A stretch of 64,000 nt of DNA from an uncultured Flavobacteriaceae bacterium (GTDB lineage: Bacteria; Bacteroidota; Bacteroidia; Flavobacteriales; Flavobacteriaceae): NCBI GenBank assembly GCA_913065125.1, contig CAJYAG010000002.1, positions 558,001 through 622,000 on the forward strand, written 5' to 3'. The notes beneath the pieces are model-generated. The model was given only the letters and a program-made list of their open reading frames with translations, was not told the DNA's origin and searched no databases. A program made the translations under genes and the position numbers. Shown piece by piece: positions 42,374 to 52,156 of the stretch (its first letter is position 1; each line of letters opens with the position of its first letter).

Positions 42374-42381
42374 TAGCTTTG
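42374..42381 (+). promoter_or_regulatory. Probable promoter -7 box upstream of a small membrane protein gene
   Basis: TAGCTTTG fits TAnnTTTG and ends 21 bp before the ATG at 42403. It supports that ATG as the start rather than the upstream TTG at 42379, which would overlap the box. Confidence 0.5.
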
Positions 42382-42402
42382 CATAAACTATATTTTCAAC
42401 GT

Positions 42403-42639
42403 ATGAAAACACTTCTTAAAATACTATTTATCATTTTTATCCTTTGGATGTGTACAGGCATTTATTTATTAAAGACAGAACACCCTAAGGCAGAAATTGT
42501 AATGGGTTTAGGGGTTTTTTACCTTTCTTTCTTGTTGATGCCAATTTTTATTTATCACAGATATAAAGACGGTAAATACAAAAAATATCAACTAAACGAC
42601 GAAAAGTTAAAAGAATTGATGAAAAACAAAGATTCTTAG
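42403..42639 (+). CDS. Small two-helix membrane protein
   Basis: About 78 residues from ATG at 42403 (MKTLLKILFIIFILWMC). Two membrane helices (about 4-22 and 36-56) are followed by a basic tail HRYKDGKYKKYQLND. A TTG eight codons upstream is open but overlaps a promoter-like box. Function unknown; similar small proteins are common in flavobacteria. Confidence 0.7.
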   Translation: MKTLLKILFIIFILWMCTGIYLLKTEHPKAEIVMGLGVFYLSFLLMPIFIYHRYKDGKYKKYQLNDEKLKELMKNKDS

Positions 42640-42959
42640 GATAATAGTTTTTATTCGGCTTTAATTTAAGCGTTATAAACATTAAAATAACATTGCTTCT
42701 TTAAAGAATAGTATTAAAAAACTTAATTTTTTTTGACTTTAATACTTACCAATATCTTTTTTTAAATATTCGATAAACTTCTCTGGCTTTTACAAAAAAA
42801 GTATCTATATAAACTTGATGTTAATTTCTCTATTCTTTTTGTTTAGATAACCAAAACAATACTTTTTGTTAATTCAAATAATAGTAAAAACTTTTTAGAG
42901 TTGAATTAGTTTTACAGTGTTAAACAAAACAATTATAACAACTTTTAAAAATTAGAAAA
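42640..42959. other. 320-bp AT-rich intergenic region without a recognised feature
   Basis: Very AT-rich, with long T and A runs. I find no credible frame, hairpin or repeat. It presumably holds the promoter of the secreted protein gene at 42960. Confidence 0.5.
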
Positions 42960-43298
42960 ATGAAAAAAGTAATCGTATTATTCTTAGGACTTACATTAAG
43001 TACAACAGTATTATTTGCAAACAATGATAATCCAATCACTGACGCAAAAAACCAATTAAGAACAGAGATTGTAAAATTATTAGGAAACAACAAGTTCCCG
43101 TTAACTACAAAATTTGCTAAAGCAGAAATTTCAATTTTACTAAACAGTAAAAATGAGTTAGTAATTATTTCGGTAGAGTCGCAAAATTCACTTTTAGAAA
43201 GTTACATCAAAAGAAAATTAAACTACAAAAAAGTAAAAACAACTGTATTAAGTAAAATGAAAATTTACAAAATGCCAATAAAAATTATCCAATCATAA
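42960..43298 (+). CDS. Small secreted protein, unknown
   Basis: A 112-residue protein with a signal peptide (KKVIVLFLGLTLSTTVLFANN). The mature part of ~90 residues (TDAKNQLRTEIVKLLGN then FAKAEISILLNSKNELVIIS) resembles small flavobacterial exported proteins of unknown function. Single gene with its own long upstream region. Confidence 0.75.
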   Translation: MKKVIVLFLGLTLSTTVLFANNDNPITDAKNQLRTEIVKLLGNNKFPLTTKFAKAEISILLNSKNELVIISVESQNSLLESYIKRKLNYKKVKTTVLSKMKIYKMPIKIIQS

Positions 43299-43410
43299 AC
43301 TATAAGAGAAAACACAAAAATTATTTGAATTGATTAATTAGAAACTTTAGTCTAATAGATTGAGGTTTTTTTTATAAAAAAAATTCTAATTCTTTGTACC
43401 TTTGCAGTAT

Positions 43411-44619
43411 ATGATAGACGAAAGAGAAGTAACTTCAGAAAAAGCTGTTTTAATTGGTGTTATTACACAATTTCAAGACGAAACGCAGTCTGAAGAATAT
43501 TTAGATGAGTTAGAGTTTTTAACGTTAACCGCAGGAGGAATTGCGGTAAAAAGATTTACACAAAAATTAGAAAAACCTCATCCAAAAACATTTATTGGAG
43601 CAGGAAAACTAGAGGAAGTTGCTGCATATATAGAATCACACACTATTGGTACCGCTATTTTTGATGACGAATTATCGCCAGCACAAATAAGAAATATCGA
43701 AAAAGTTTTGGATTGTAAAATCTTAGACAGAACCAATTTAATCTTAGATATTTTTGCGCAAAGAGCACAAACAAGTTCCGCTAAAACTCAAGTTGAATTA
43801 GCACAATGTGAATATTTATTACCAAGGTTAACAAGACTTTGGACACACCTTGACAAACAAAAAGGTGGAATCGGAATGCGTGGACCTGGAGAAACAGAAA
43901 TTGAAACAGACAGACGTATCATTCGTGATAAAATTACCATTCTAAAAAAGAAACTAGCAACTATTGATAGACAAATGGCTGTGCAACGTAAAAACCGTGG
44001 AAAAATGGTTCGTGTTGCTTTGGTTGGGTATACCAATGTTGGGAAATCAACATTAATGAATGTAATTAGCAAAAGTGATGTTTTTGCAGAAAATAAACTC
44101 TTTGCAACCTTAGATACAACCGTTAGAAAAGTGGTTGTAAAAAACATTCCGTTTTTAATGACAGATACTGTTGGGTTTATTAGAAAATTACCAACACAAT
44201 TGGTAGAATCTTTTAAATCTACTTTAGATGAAGTTCGCGAAGCCGATTTATTACTGCATGTTGTAGATATTTCTCATCCAAATTTCGAAGATCATATTGC
44301 CTCTGTAAATACCATTTTAGACGAAATAAAAAGTGCTGATAAACCCACACTTATGGTTTTTAATAAAATCGATGCCTATGCTCACGAAACCATCGATGAA
44401 GATGATTTGGTTACAGAAAAAACCAAAGCACATTATACGTTAGAAGATTGGCAAAAAACGTGGATGAATGATATTGAAACCACCGCTGTATTTTTATCTG
44501 CTATCAACAAAGAAAATATTGAAGAGTTTAAAGAAAAGGTGTATGAAGAAGTAAAGAAAATTCATATTGCACGTTTTCCGTACAACAACTTTTTATATGA
44601 TGAATATACGGTAGAATAG
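43411..44619 (+). CDS. hflX: GTPase HflX
   Basis: A GTPase of 402 residues from ATG at 43411; a TTG three codons earlier overlaps a TACCTTTG promoter-like word. The HflX-specific GMRGPGETEIETDRR lies near 155. Then come G1 GYTNVGKST, G3 DTVGF and G4 NKID. HflX splits stalled or stressed ribosomes. Length is normal. Confidence 0.95.
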   Translation: MIDEREVTSEKAVLIGVITQFQDETQSEEYLDELEFLTLTAGGIAVKRFTQKLEKPHPKTFIGAGKLEEVAAYIESHTIGTAIFDDELSPAQIRNIEKVLDCKILDRTNLILDIFAQRAQTSSAKTQVELAQCEYLLPRLTRLWTHLDKQKGGIGMRGPGETEIETDRRIIRDKITILKKKLATIDRQMAVQRKNRGKMVRVALVGYTNVGKSTLMNVISKSDVFAENKLFATLDTTVRKVVVKNIPFLMTDTVGFIRKLPTQLVESFKSTLDEVREADLLLHVVDISHPNFEDHIASVNTILDEIKSADKPTLMVFNKIDAYAHETIDEDDLVTEKTKAHYTLEDWQKTWMNDIETTAVFLSAINKENIEEFKEKVYEEVKKIHIARFPYNNFLYDEYTVE

Positions 44620-45717
44620 TTATTCCTCTTTATCATCAGTAAAATCAAAATCATCAATAATTCCTAGGCGTTTTGCTCTGCGTTTCCAGCTTTTTCTAGC
44701 CAAAGTTTGTAGGTTTTCAATATTGTCCATTTCATCCATAATTTCTAAACCAAGCAAGGTTTCAATCATGTCTTCTTGAGTAACCAATCCGCTTACAGAA
44801 CCGTATTCATCTACAACCAAAGCAATATGTTCTCTTTGCTCTATAAGTTGACCAAATAAATCGGGAATTGGCAAGCCTCTTTGTGTGACTAAAATGTTTC
44901 TTCTAATGTCTTTTAACTGTTGATTTCCATTCCCTTTTATAATTGCTTCTAACAATTGATCCTTTAAAAAATAACCAGTGATATGATCAGAATTTCCTTC
45001 GTATAAAGGAACTCTAGAGAAACGTAGGTTTGGATTCTCGTCAAAAAACTCTTGTATGGTTTGTGTTTCATCAGAAGATTTTAAAACAGTTCTTGGTGTC
45101 ATAATATCTTTTACCAAAACCGATTTAAAGTTGAGTAAGTTTTTAATTATTTTACTTTCGGATGCTACAAAAACTCCTTCTTGTTCCGCAATATCTGTCA
45201 TTGCCGAAAACACTTCTCTACTTAAAACGGATGCATGTGCAGGTTTTCCAAAAAGTTTGGTAAACAATTGTAAAAACCATAAAACACCTGTCCATTTAAA
45301 AATAAAAAGCAAAACGGTTAATGTTGTTGTGCTAAATTTTGCTAGTTTTCTCCAATGAGTTGCACCAATTGTTTTCGGAATTATTTCAGAAAGAATTAAT
45401 ATTAAAACAGTCATAGTTGCCGAAACAATACCCACAATATTAAATCCTAAAAATTCAATTTTATACGGTAATTTTTCTGCTTGTACTCCAACTAAAATAG
45501 CACCAACCGTATGTGCAACTGTGTTTAAAGTTAAAATTGCAATAAGCGGTTTATCAACATCGTTTTTTAAACGTTCTAGCTGAGTAGCATAAGATCTTTT
45601 TTCTCTTTTTTTAATTTTAATAAATGTTGGTGTAACGCTTAGTAAAACTGCTTCTAGAATAGAGCAGAAAAAAGAAAAGAAAATAGAAAGTGTAGCAAAT
45701 ACAATTAAAAGAGTCAT
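44620..45717 (-). CDS. CNNM/CorC-type transporter-associated protein
   Basis: A 365-residue protein with an N-terminal DUF21 membrane domain (about three helices to residue 150) and two CBS motifs (VKDIMTPRTVLKSSD near 200; VDEYGSVSGLVTQEDMIE near 320). The family exports magnesium or other divalent ions. A C-terminal CorC_HlyC domain is absent or very short, so this is a compact member. It is convergent with hflX with no gap. Confidence 0.88.
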   Translation of the reverse strand: MTLLIVFATLSIFFSFFCSILEAVLLSVTPTFIKIKKREKRSYATQLERLKNDVDKPLIAILTLNTVAHTVGAILVGVQAEKLPYKIEFLGFNIVGIVSATMTVLILILSEIIPKTIGATHWRKLAKFSTTTLTVLLFIFKWTGVLWFLQLFTKLFGKPAHASVLSREVFSAMTDIAEQEGVFVASESKIIKNLLNFKSVLVKDIMTPRTVLKSSDETQTIQEFFDENPNLRFSRVPLYEGNSDHITGYFLKDQLLEAIIKGNGNQQLKDIRRNILVTQRGLPIPDLFGQLIEQREHIALVVDEYGSVSGLVTQEDMIETLLGLEIMDEMDNIENLQTLARKSWKRRAKRLGIIDDFDFTDDKEE

Positions 45718-45783
45718 ACTATTATTTGATTGGTTAAATATACTAAAAAATGCATCGCAAAAAGAGTTCAGTTGTTAAATACA

Positions 45784-45811
45784 AAGAGCCAGCAAAAAGC
45801 TAGCTCTTAAA
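45784..45811 (-). terminator. Intrinsic terminator after the DUF3078 gene
   Basis: AAGAGCCAGC / GCTAGCTCTT forms a stem around AAAAA, 17 bp downstream of the minus-strand stop at 45828, with A-rich sequence (T-run on the minus strand) beyond it. Confidence 0.55.
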
Positions 45812-45827
45812 TTAGAAATTTTGTTTG

Positions 45828-46670
45828 TTAGAATATATAATTAACTCCCAGCCCAAATACTTCTTTAAACTGCATTTTGCTTGTTGCATTGTCATCAACA
45901 ATTGCATGAAAATTTAAGTTGGTAGATAAATATTTATTGATTTGCATTACAAAGTTTAATTGATAATCTAAATCCATGTTTTGTGGCTTGTCTAAATAGT
46001 TAGCATATACATTTACGATGTTTTCCATCGTAATGTTTTCCATAACTGTTGTTTTATGGTTTAAAGAACCATTAAAACCAAGTTCGTATCGCGTGTTTTT
46101 CCCTAAATCTGTTCCGTATAGACCAGAAAACTCATCAGAAACCATGGTAATTTTAGAAGTTAATGGTGCTAAATTTATTTTAAAGTTATTTGACTTTTTC
46201 CATAACATTCCAGGTCCAAAACTTAAATATCCTGGTGCTAAAAATGCTGAGGTTTTTACCTTTGGAGTTGTTTTGTAATTATACCCGTTAGTAAATTGTG
46301 TTTTAAAATTTAAAAAGAAAGAATACGACCAATTTCCTGTAGATTTTTTACCATATAAAGAGTTAAACTCAAAACGGTCATCTGTTTTTCTTGTTCCGTT
46401 TCCTTTAACATTATTTAATCCATAAGCCACCATTATTTTGTTGTCCCATGTGGTGTTTTCTTTTGAATAATTAAAATCATAATTGATTCCTAAATTTCCA
46501 GAAATGGTATTGTCTCCACCAGCTACCCAATTAGAAAAAGAAGATTGATTTACTAAAAAAGAAATATTACCTGATTTTTTCCAGTTAGACGTTGATGAAT
46601 CCGTTTTTTCTTGCGCTTGAATTTGAACTGCAGCAATTAATAAGAATGCTATCGTAATTTTTTGAATCAT
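45828..46670 (-). CDS. DUF3078 outer-membrane-like protein (paralog 1)
   Basis: From ATG at 46670 (MIQKITIAFLLIAAVQIQAQ, signal peptide) about 280 residues; an ATG 11 codons further upstream is less likely. The sequence is the DUF3078 pattern: SFSNWVAGGDNTISGN, aromatic beta strands and a C-terminal aromatic residue (VNYIF), as in an outer-membrane beta-barrel. It is followed in tandem by a second copy at 46722. Confidence 0.88.
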   Translation of the reverse strand: MIQKITIAFLLIAAVQIQAQEKTDSSTSNWKKSGNISFLVNQSSFSNWVAGGDNTISGNLGINYDFNYSKENTTWDNKIMVAYGLNNVKGNGTRKTDDRFEFNSLYGKKSTGNWSYSFFLNFKTQFTNGYNYKTTPKVKTSAFLAPGYLSFGPGMLWKKSNNFKINLAPLTSKITMVSDEFSGLYGTDLGKNTRYELGFNGSLNHKTTVMENITMENIVNVYANYLDKPQNMDLDYQLNFVMQINKYLSTNLNFHAIVDDNATSKMQFKEVFGLGVNYIF

Positions 46671-46721
46671 TTTTTTTGAATTTATTTTAAGATTGTAACT
46701 CAAAGTAAAGTCACAAAGAAT

Positions 46722-47579
46722 TTATTTTTTATGAAAAACATACTTTAACCCTAGACCAAATATTTCTTTCAGTTGAATTTTACTTGAGGCGTTGTCATCA
46801 ATTAAGGTGTGAAAAAGCACATCAACCGTCATGTATTTGTTTACATCTATAGAAAATTTTGCTTGATAATCTAAATCAACATTCTGAGCTCTTTGCAAGT
46901 AATTAGAATACAACGCAATAATATTTTGCATGGTAATGTTTTCCATCACTTCAAATTTTAAGTAAGCGGATAAACTAAAACCTAAAGCAAATTTTACGTT
47001 TTTTCCTGCTTCTACACCGTACTTACCAGAAAAATCATCACTTACAAAAGTAAATCTTGAAGTTGCCGGTGCAATATTTACAGTAATATTATCAGATCTT
47101 TTCCATAACATCCCTGGCCCGAAGGACAAATATGCTGGTGAGAAAAAATCTGAAATGGGCTGTCTTGGTGTTTTTTTATAATCAAACCCTCTACTATATT
47201 GCGTCTTAAAGTTTAAGAAAAAAGAGAAAAACCAATAATTATTAGATTTTAAACCTAATAACGAGTTGTATTCAAATCGATCACTCGTTTTACGAACGCC
47301 AGCATCTTGTATATTACTTAAACCATAAACAGTAATAATTCTATTGTCCCAGTTCCATTTTCCATTTTTGTAGTTAAAGTCATAATTAACACCAATGTTT
47401 CCAGCAATTGTGTTATCTCCACCAGCTTTCCAATTGGTAAAAGTAGATTGATTAAATAAGAACGTGAACAATCCTGTTACTTTCCATTTTGGAGGTGCAG
47501 GAGGAATACTATCTTTTTTTTCTTGCGAAAAACTAAGTGTAGAGATTAATAAAAGACAACCGAAAAGACACTTTTTCAT
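46722..47579 (-). CDS. DUF3078 outer-membrane-like protein (paralog 2)
   Basis: A 285-residue paralog of the previous gene with a signal peptide (MKKCLFGCLLLISTLSFSQ) and the same TFTNWKAGGDNTIAGNIG and FLSFGPGMLWKR-like words (here PAYLSFGPGMLWKRSD). It lies 52 bp upstream of paralog 1 on the same strand. Probably outer-membrane; function not established. Confidence 0.88.
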   Translation of the reverse strand: MKKCLFGCLLLISTLSFSQEKKDSIPPAPPKWKVTGLFTFLFNQSTFTNWKAGGDNTIAGNIGVNYDFNYKNGKWNWDNRIITVYGLSNIQDAGVRKTSDRFEYNSLLGLKSNNYWFFSFFLNFKTQYSRGFDYKKTPRQPISDFFSPAYLSFGPGMLWKRSDNITVNIAPATSRFTFVSDDFSGKYGVEAGKNVKFALGFSLSAYLKFEVMENITMQNIIALYSNYLQRAQNVDLDYQAKFSIDVNKYMTVDVLFHTLIDDNASSKIQLKEIFGLGLKYVFHKK

Positions 47580-47636
47580 CAGTTCTTAAAAGAATTTTAA
47601 TCTGCAAAAGTAATACGAATTGAAGAACAAAAAAAA

Positions 47637-48146
47637 TTATTTTAAGGCTTTGTAAAGCGGAACAGTAGAACAGGCTTCTCCAAACATTATTGTTTTTGCA
47701 ATTGGTTGCAATTTTTGTACTAAAAGTGTATATGCAGAAGCAGGAATTGGTTTGTTAGAACAACCTTTTATAATAATAGATTTCTCTTTAAAAGGTTCTT
47801 GGTTTATTTGATTGATTATTTCTTCAAATAGCACAGTTTCTAAAATTTCTAAAGAACCAACAACAACTTTTTTTGCAAATGGCGATAATTTTGTAGCAAT
47901 TAATAGAAATGCCCAAGAAGGTATAATGGCGTCAGTAGAACACGTTAAAGCAACGTAATTATCTTGATATTGAATCCAATGATGCTCGTTTACAAAAGCT
48001 CTAAAGTCTTTCTCTTTCAAAATAATTTCTTCAAAGAGCCAATCTTTAATGTCAAAAACCACTCGATCCCCTTCGGGATAAAAGTCCTCAAGATCTAATG
48101 TAACTAATTTGCTATTTGCAACTCTATTGATTATTTCTTCTGCCAT
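47637..48146 (-). CDS. DUF2480 family protein
   Basis: A 169-residue protein matching the Bacteroidota DUF2480 family: DLEDFYPEGDRVVFDIKDWL near the start, CSTDAIIPSWAFLLI in the middle and KGCSNKPIPASAYTLL near the end. It lies in a cluster with iron-sulphur assembly genes (SufT-like and SufE), which suggests a linked role. The cysteines are conserved-looking. Confidence 0.88.
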   Translation of the reverse strand: MAEEIINRVANSKLVTLDLEDFYPEGDRVVFDIKDWLFEEIILKEKDFRAFVNEHHWIQYQDNYVALTCSTDAIIPSWAFLLIATKLSPFAKKVVVGSLEILETVLFEEIINQINQEPFKEKSIIIKGCSNKPIPASAYTLLVQKLQPIAKTIMFGEACSTVPLYKALK

Positions 48147-48156
48147 TTTTTTAGAT

Positions 48157-48205
48157 TCAAAGGTTCAAAAGGTTCAAAGGTTCAAAGGTTTAAAGGTTTG
48201 CTAGC
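48157..48205. repeat. Short tandem repeat of GGTTCAAA type
   Basis: Four to five copies of an 8-9 bp unit AAGGTTCAA lie between the DUF2480 and SufT-like genes. Such short repeats can vary in copy number by slippage. No regulatory role is visible. Confidence 0.75.
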
Positions 48206-48251
48206 TACTAACTGTCAACTGATAACCGATAACTGTTCACTGAAAACTAAA

Positions 48252-48572
48252 TTAAAGCATTCCTAACTCTAACTTTGCTTCTTCGCTCATCATTTCTTGT
48301 GTCCATGTTGGGTCAAAAGTAATTTCTACTTCTGCTTTGTTAATTTCTTTTAAAGAAGCTACTTTATCTTCTACTTCTTTTGGTAATGATTCTGCAACTG
48401 GACAATTAGGTGATGTTAACGTCATTAATATTTTAGCGTCGTTGTCTTCATTTACAAAAACATCATAAATCAATCCTAATTCGTAAATATCAACAGGTAT
48501 TTCAGGATCGTAAATGGTTTTGATAACTCGTACAATTTTATCTCCAATTTCTTCTAATTCTACGTCGTTCAT
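48252..48572 (-). CDS. MIP18/SufT-like iron-sulphur assembly protein (DUF59)
   Basis: A 106-residue DUF59 protein: IKTIYDPEIPVDIYELGLIY and LTSPNCPVAESLPKEVE, with the conserved cysteine of the family. These proteins help mature iron-sulphur enzymes. It is clustered with sufE and DUF2480. Confidence 0.92.
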   Translation of the reverse strand: MNDVELEEIGDKIVRVIKTIYDPEIPVDIYELGLIYDVFVNEDNDAKILMTLTSPNCPVAESLPKEVEDKVASLKEINKAEVEITFDPTWTQEMMSEEAKLELGML

Positions 48573-48604
48573 GTTTTTTTATTTTTATAAAATGGTCGTA
48601 TTCT

Positions 48605-49021
48605 TTATTTAGCTTGTAACGCAATTGCGTACATTTTTATTTGTTTTATCATAGAAACCAAACCGTTTGCTCTGGTTGGCGATAAATGTTCTTTTAATCC
48701 GATTTCATCAATAAAACCAGTATCTGAATTTAAAATCTCTTCGGCTTTTTGATTAGAAAAAACACGTAATAATAAAGCAACAATCCCTTTGGTTAAAATA
48801 GCATCGCTATCCGCAGTAAAAACAAGTTTTTCGTTTTGTATTTCAGAATGTAACCAAACTTTAGATTGACAACCTTTTATTAAATTTTCGTCAAGTTTGT
48901 AAGCAGCATCTATTAAAGGCAAAGATTTACCTAAATCGATAATGTATTCATAGCGCTCCATCCAATCATCAAACATCGAAAACTCGTCAATAATTTCTTC
49001 TTGTATTTCTTTGATAGTCAT
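48605..49021 (-). CDS. sufE: Cysteine desulfuration protein SufE
   Basis: A 138-residue SufE with the sulphur-accepting cysteine in LIKGCQSKVWL and FDDWMERYEYIIDLGK at the start. It accepts sulphur from SufS for iron-sulphur cluster building. It is the first gene of the cluster with the DUF59 gene. Confidence 0.94.
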   Translation of the reverse strand: MTIKEIQEEIIDEFSMFDDWMERYEYIIDLGKSLPLIDAAYKLDENLIKGCQSKVWLHSEIQNEKLVFTADSDAILTKGIVALLLRVFSNQKAEEILNSDTGFIDEIGLKEHLSPTRANGLVSMIKQIKMYAIALQAK

Positions 49022-49189
49022 TTTTTAAACTTATTTTTGCACAGTCTAATAACTGATTATTTAATTGGGCAAAATTACGATAAAAAAGGCATTTATGCCT
49101 ATTTAGTTTAAATATAAATAAGGTTTATTGTTAAATTAAACCAAGAATTAAGAATACATCTTTCTGTTGTAGAAAGTTAAAATTAAGAT

Positions 49190-50116
49190 ATGAGTAAATT
49201 ATTAGCAGTTGGTACTGTTGCATTTGATGCGATTGAAACACCGTTTGGAAAAACAGATAAAATTTTGGGAGGTTCAGGAACTTTTGTTGGATTGGCTGCA
49301 AGTCAATTTGGAGTAGAAACAGGCGTTGTTTCTGTTGTTGGAGGAGATTTTCCACAAGCGTATTTAGACATGATGAACTCTAAAGGAATTAATACAGACG
49401 GTATTGAAATTATAAAAGAAGGAAAGACCTTTTTTTGGAGCGGAAAATATCACAACGATATGAATTCTCGTGATACGTTGATTACTGAGTTAAATGTTTT
49501 AGAACATTTTTCTCCGGTAGTTCCAGAAAACTTTAAAGATGCAGAAATAGTAATGTTAGGAAATTTACATCCTTTAACACAGGCATCAGTTTTAGACCAA
49601 ATGGCGGTAAAACCAAAATTGGTAGTGTTAGATACAATGAATTTTTGGATGGATATTGCTTTAAATGATTTACACGAAGTAATAAAAAGAATTGATGTAA
49701 TTACAATTAATGATGAAGAAGCAAGGCAGTTAAGTGGAGAATATTCGTTGGTAAATGCTGCGAAGAAAATCCATGAAATGGGACCAAAATATGTGGTGAT
49801 TAAAAAAGGAGAACACGGCGCTTTATTATTTAATGAAGGCAATATGTTTTTCGCGCCAGCTTTGCCATTGGCAGAGGTTTTTGATCCAACAGGAGCAGGA
49901 GATACCTTTGCTGGAGGTTTTTGCGGATTTTTAGCAAAAACAGAAGACATTTCTTTTGAGAATATGAAAAATGCCATTATTTACGGTTCTAATTTGGCAT
50001 CGTTCTGTGTAGAAAAATTTGGTACACAACGAATGGAGGAACTAACAAAAGAAGAAGTAACAGAACGCTTAGAAGCGTTTAAGCAATTAACACAATTTGA
50101 TATTGAAATATCATAA
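49190..50116 (+). CDS. PfkB family sugar/nucleoside kinase
   Basis: A 308-residue ribokinase-like protein with FDPTGAGDTFAGGF (the catalytic DTxGAGD-type loop) and GGSGTFVGLAASQFG near the N-terminus. The substrate cannot be read from sequence; an adenosine- or ribose-type substrate is possible. A terminator follows and the PurF-like gene is next on the same strand. Confidence 0.9.
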   Translation: MSKLLAVGTVAFDAIETPFGKTDKILGGSGTFVGLAASQFGVETGVVSVVGGDFPQAYLDMMNSKGINTDGIEIIKEGKTFFWSGKYHNDMNSRDTLITELNVLEHFSPVVPENFKDAEIVMLGNLHPLTQASVLDQMAVKPKLVVLDTMNFWMDIALNDLHEVIKRIDVITINDEEARQLSGEYSLVNAAKKIHEMGPKYVVIKKGEHGALLFNEGNMFFAPALPLAEVFDPTGAGDTFAGGFCGFLAKTEDISFENMKNAIIYGSNLASFCVEKFGTQRMEELTKEEVTERLEAFKQLTQFDIEIS

Positions 50117-50121
50117 ATATT

Positions 50122-50153
50122 AAATCCGCGCTTTTTGCTGCGGATTTTTTTTA
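50122..50153 (+). terminator. Intrinsic terminator of the PfkB gene
   Basis: AAATCCGC / GCGGATTT forms a stem followed by eight T, just after the stop at 50116. Confidence 0.88.
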
Positions 50154-50186
50154 TCACAAAACACACACTAAATAACTGATACTAAA

Positions 50187-52085
50187 ATGAGTGACGCTTT
50201 AAAACATGAATGTGGAATTGCAATGGTTCGATTATTAAAACCATTACAATATTACAAAGATAAATACGGAACGGCTTTTTACGGAATTAATAAAATGTAT
50301 TTGTTAATGGAAAAGCAGCACAACCGTGGTCAAGACGGTGCAGGTTTTGCAAGTGTAAAATTCAATGTAAATCCGGGTACGAGATATATCAGCAGAGTTC
50401 GTTCAAATCAATCACAACCAATTCAAGATATTTTTGCGCAAATAAACAATCGTTTAAATACTGTTTTAGAAGAAAATCCAGATAAAAAAAATGATGTTGC
50501 TTGGCAAGAAGAAAACATGCCTTATGTTGGCAACTTGTTTTTAGGACATGTGCGATACGGAACTTTTGGTAAAAATAGCATCGAAAGTGTACATCCGTTT
50601 TTGCGTCAAAGCAACTGGAAACATCAAAATTTAATTGTTGCAGGGAATTTTAACATGACAAATTCTAATCAGTTATTAGAAGAGTTAATAGAATTGGGTC
50701 AGCATCCAAAAGAGTTTACAGATACGGTAACTGTCATGGAGAAAATTGGTCATTTTTTAGAAGAAGAAGTTGCAAGCTTGTATTTAAGTGCAAAAGAAAA
50801 AGGATATACTAAAAAAGATGCTTCTCCTTTTATAGAAGAACATTTAGATTTACAAAACGTATTGCAACGCTCCTCTAAAAATTGGGATGGTGGTTATGCA
50901 ATGGCAGGTTTATTAGGTCATGGAGATGCATTTGTTTTAAGAGATCCATCAGGAATTAGACCAACTTATTTTTATCAAGATGATGAAGTTGTTGTTGTTG
51001 CATCAGAAAGACCAGTGATACAAACCGTTTTTAATGTTGATATTGATAAAGTTCAAGAATTAGAAAGAGGACATGCATTAATTATTAAGAAAGATGGAAA
51101 CATTGATGTAAAATCTATTTTAGAGCAAAAACCAAAAAAATCGTGTTCTTTTGAGCGTATTTATTTCTCAAGAGGAAGCGATGCGTCTATTTATGAAGAA
51201 CGTAAAAATTTAGGAAAATTAGTATTTCCTCAAATATTAAACTCAATTAATAACGACATTACAAATTCTGTTTTTTCATACATTCCAAACACTGCGGAAA
51301 CTTCTTTTTATGGAATGATAGAAGCCGCAGAAGATGTTTTGAATCAACAAAAAACAACAAAAATTTTAGCTGGTGGCGCAAAGTTATCCGCAGAAAAAGT
51401 TACAGAAATATTATCAGAAAGACCTCGTTTTGAAAAAATTGCCATCAAAGATGCAAAATTAAGAACCTTTATTGCAGATGATAATAGTAGAGACGATTTG
51501 GTTGCGCACGTTTATGATGTAACTTATGGGGTTGTAAAACCTACAGACAATTTGGTAATTATTGATGATAGTATTGTTAGAGGAACAACTTTAAAGAAAA
51601 GTATTATCAAAATTTTAGATCGATTAAATCCTAAAAAAATTGTAGTTGTTTCTTCTGCACCGCAAATTCGATATCCAGATTGTTATGGAATTGACATGGC
51701 GAAAATTGAAAATTTTATTGCTTTTAGAGCAGCTTTAGAGTTGTTAAAAGACACCAATCAATATTATATTGTGGATGAAGTGTACAAAAAAGCAATTGCA
51801 CAAAGAGCAAAAGAAGACGCAGAAATTATCAATTTTGTAAAAGAAATTTATGCACCTTTTACTACAGAACAAGTTTCTGATAAAGTTGCACAGATGTTAA
51901 AAACGTTTGAGATTAAGGCAGAAGTAGAAGTTATTTTTCAATCTGTAGAAGGATTACACAAAGCCTGTCCAGAGCATTTAGGAGATTGGTATTTTACAGG
52001 AGATTATCCAACACCTGGCGGACATCGAGTTGTAAATGAAGCATTTATTAACTTTTACGAAGGAAACGATAAAAGAGCGTATTAA
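50187..52085 (+). CDS. Amidophosphoribosyltransferase-like protein (long PurF paralog)
   Basis: A 632-residue protein with an N-terminal glutamine amidotransferase domain whose nucleophile would be C9 (KHECGIAMV) after removal of eight residues. The C-terminal phosphoribosyltransferase domain has the PRPP loop VIIDDSIVRGTT. It is about 130 residues longer than typical PurF, with an insert around 75-200 and a long tail. It is probably the Bacteroidota-type second PurF; the reaction may be the first step of purine synthesis or a variant. Confidence 0.88.
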   Translation: MSDALKHECGIAMVRLLKPLQYYKDKYGTAFYGINKMYLLMEKQHNRGQDGAGFASVKFNVNPGTRYISRVRSNQSQPIQDIFAQINNRLNTVLEENPDKKNDVAWQEENMPYVGNLFLGHVRYGTFGKNSIESVHPFLRQSNWKHQNLIVAGNFNMTNSNQLLEELIELGQHPKEFTDTVTVMEKIGHFLEEEVASLYLSAKEKGYTKKDASPFIEEHLDLQNVLQRSSKNWDGGYAMAGLLGHGDAFVLRDPSGIRPTYFYQDDEVVVVASERPVIQTVFNVDIDKVQELERGHALIIKKDGNIDVKSILEQKPKKSCSFERIYFSRGSDASIYEERKNLGKLVFPQILNSINNDITNSVFSYIPNTAETSFYGMIEAAEDVLNQQKTTKILAGGAKLSAEKVTEILSERPRFEKIAIKDAKLRTFIADDNSRDDLVAHVYDVTYGVVKPTDNLVIIDDSIVRGTTLKKSIIKILDRLNPKKIVVVSSAPQIRYPDCYGIDMAKIENFIAFRAALELLKDTNQYYIVDEVYKKAIAQRAKEDAEIINFVKEIYAPFTTEQVSDKVAQMLKTFEIKAEVEVIFQSVEGLHKACPEHLGDWYFTGDYPTPGGHRVVNEAFINFYEGNDKRAY

Positions 52086-52104
52086 AAGATAAAAAAACAA
52101 GTAT

Positions 52105-52136
52105 AAAAAAAGCATCCTAAATTAGGATGCTTTTTT
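52105..52136 (+). terminator. Intrinsic terminator, shared by convergent genes
   Basis: AAAAGCATCCTAA / TTAGGATGCTTTT with flanking A and T runs lies between the PurF-like gene and the convergent superoxide dismutase gene. Confidence 0.88.
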
Positions 52137-52156
52137 ATGATTTATCTTAAGGCTAA

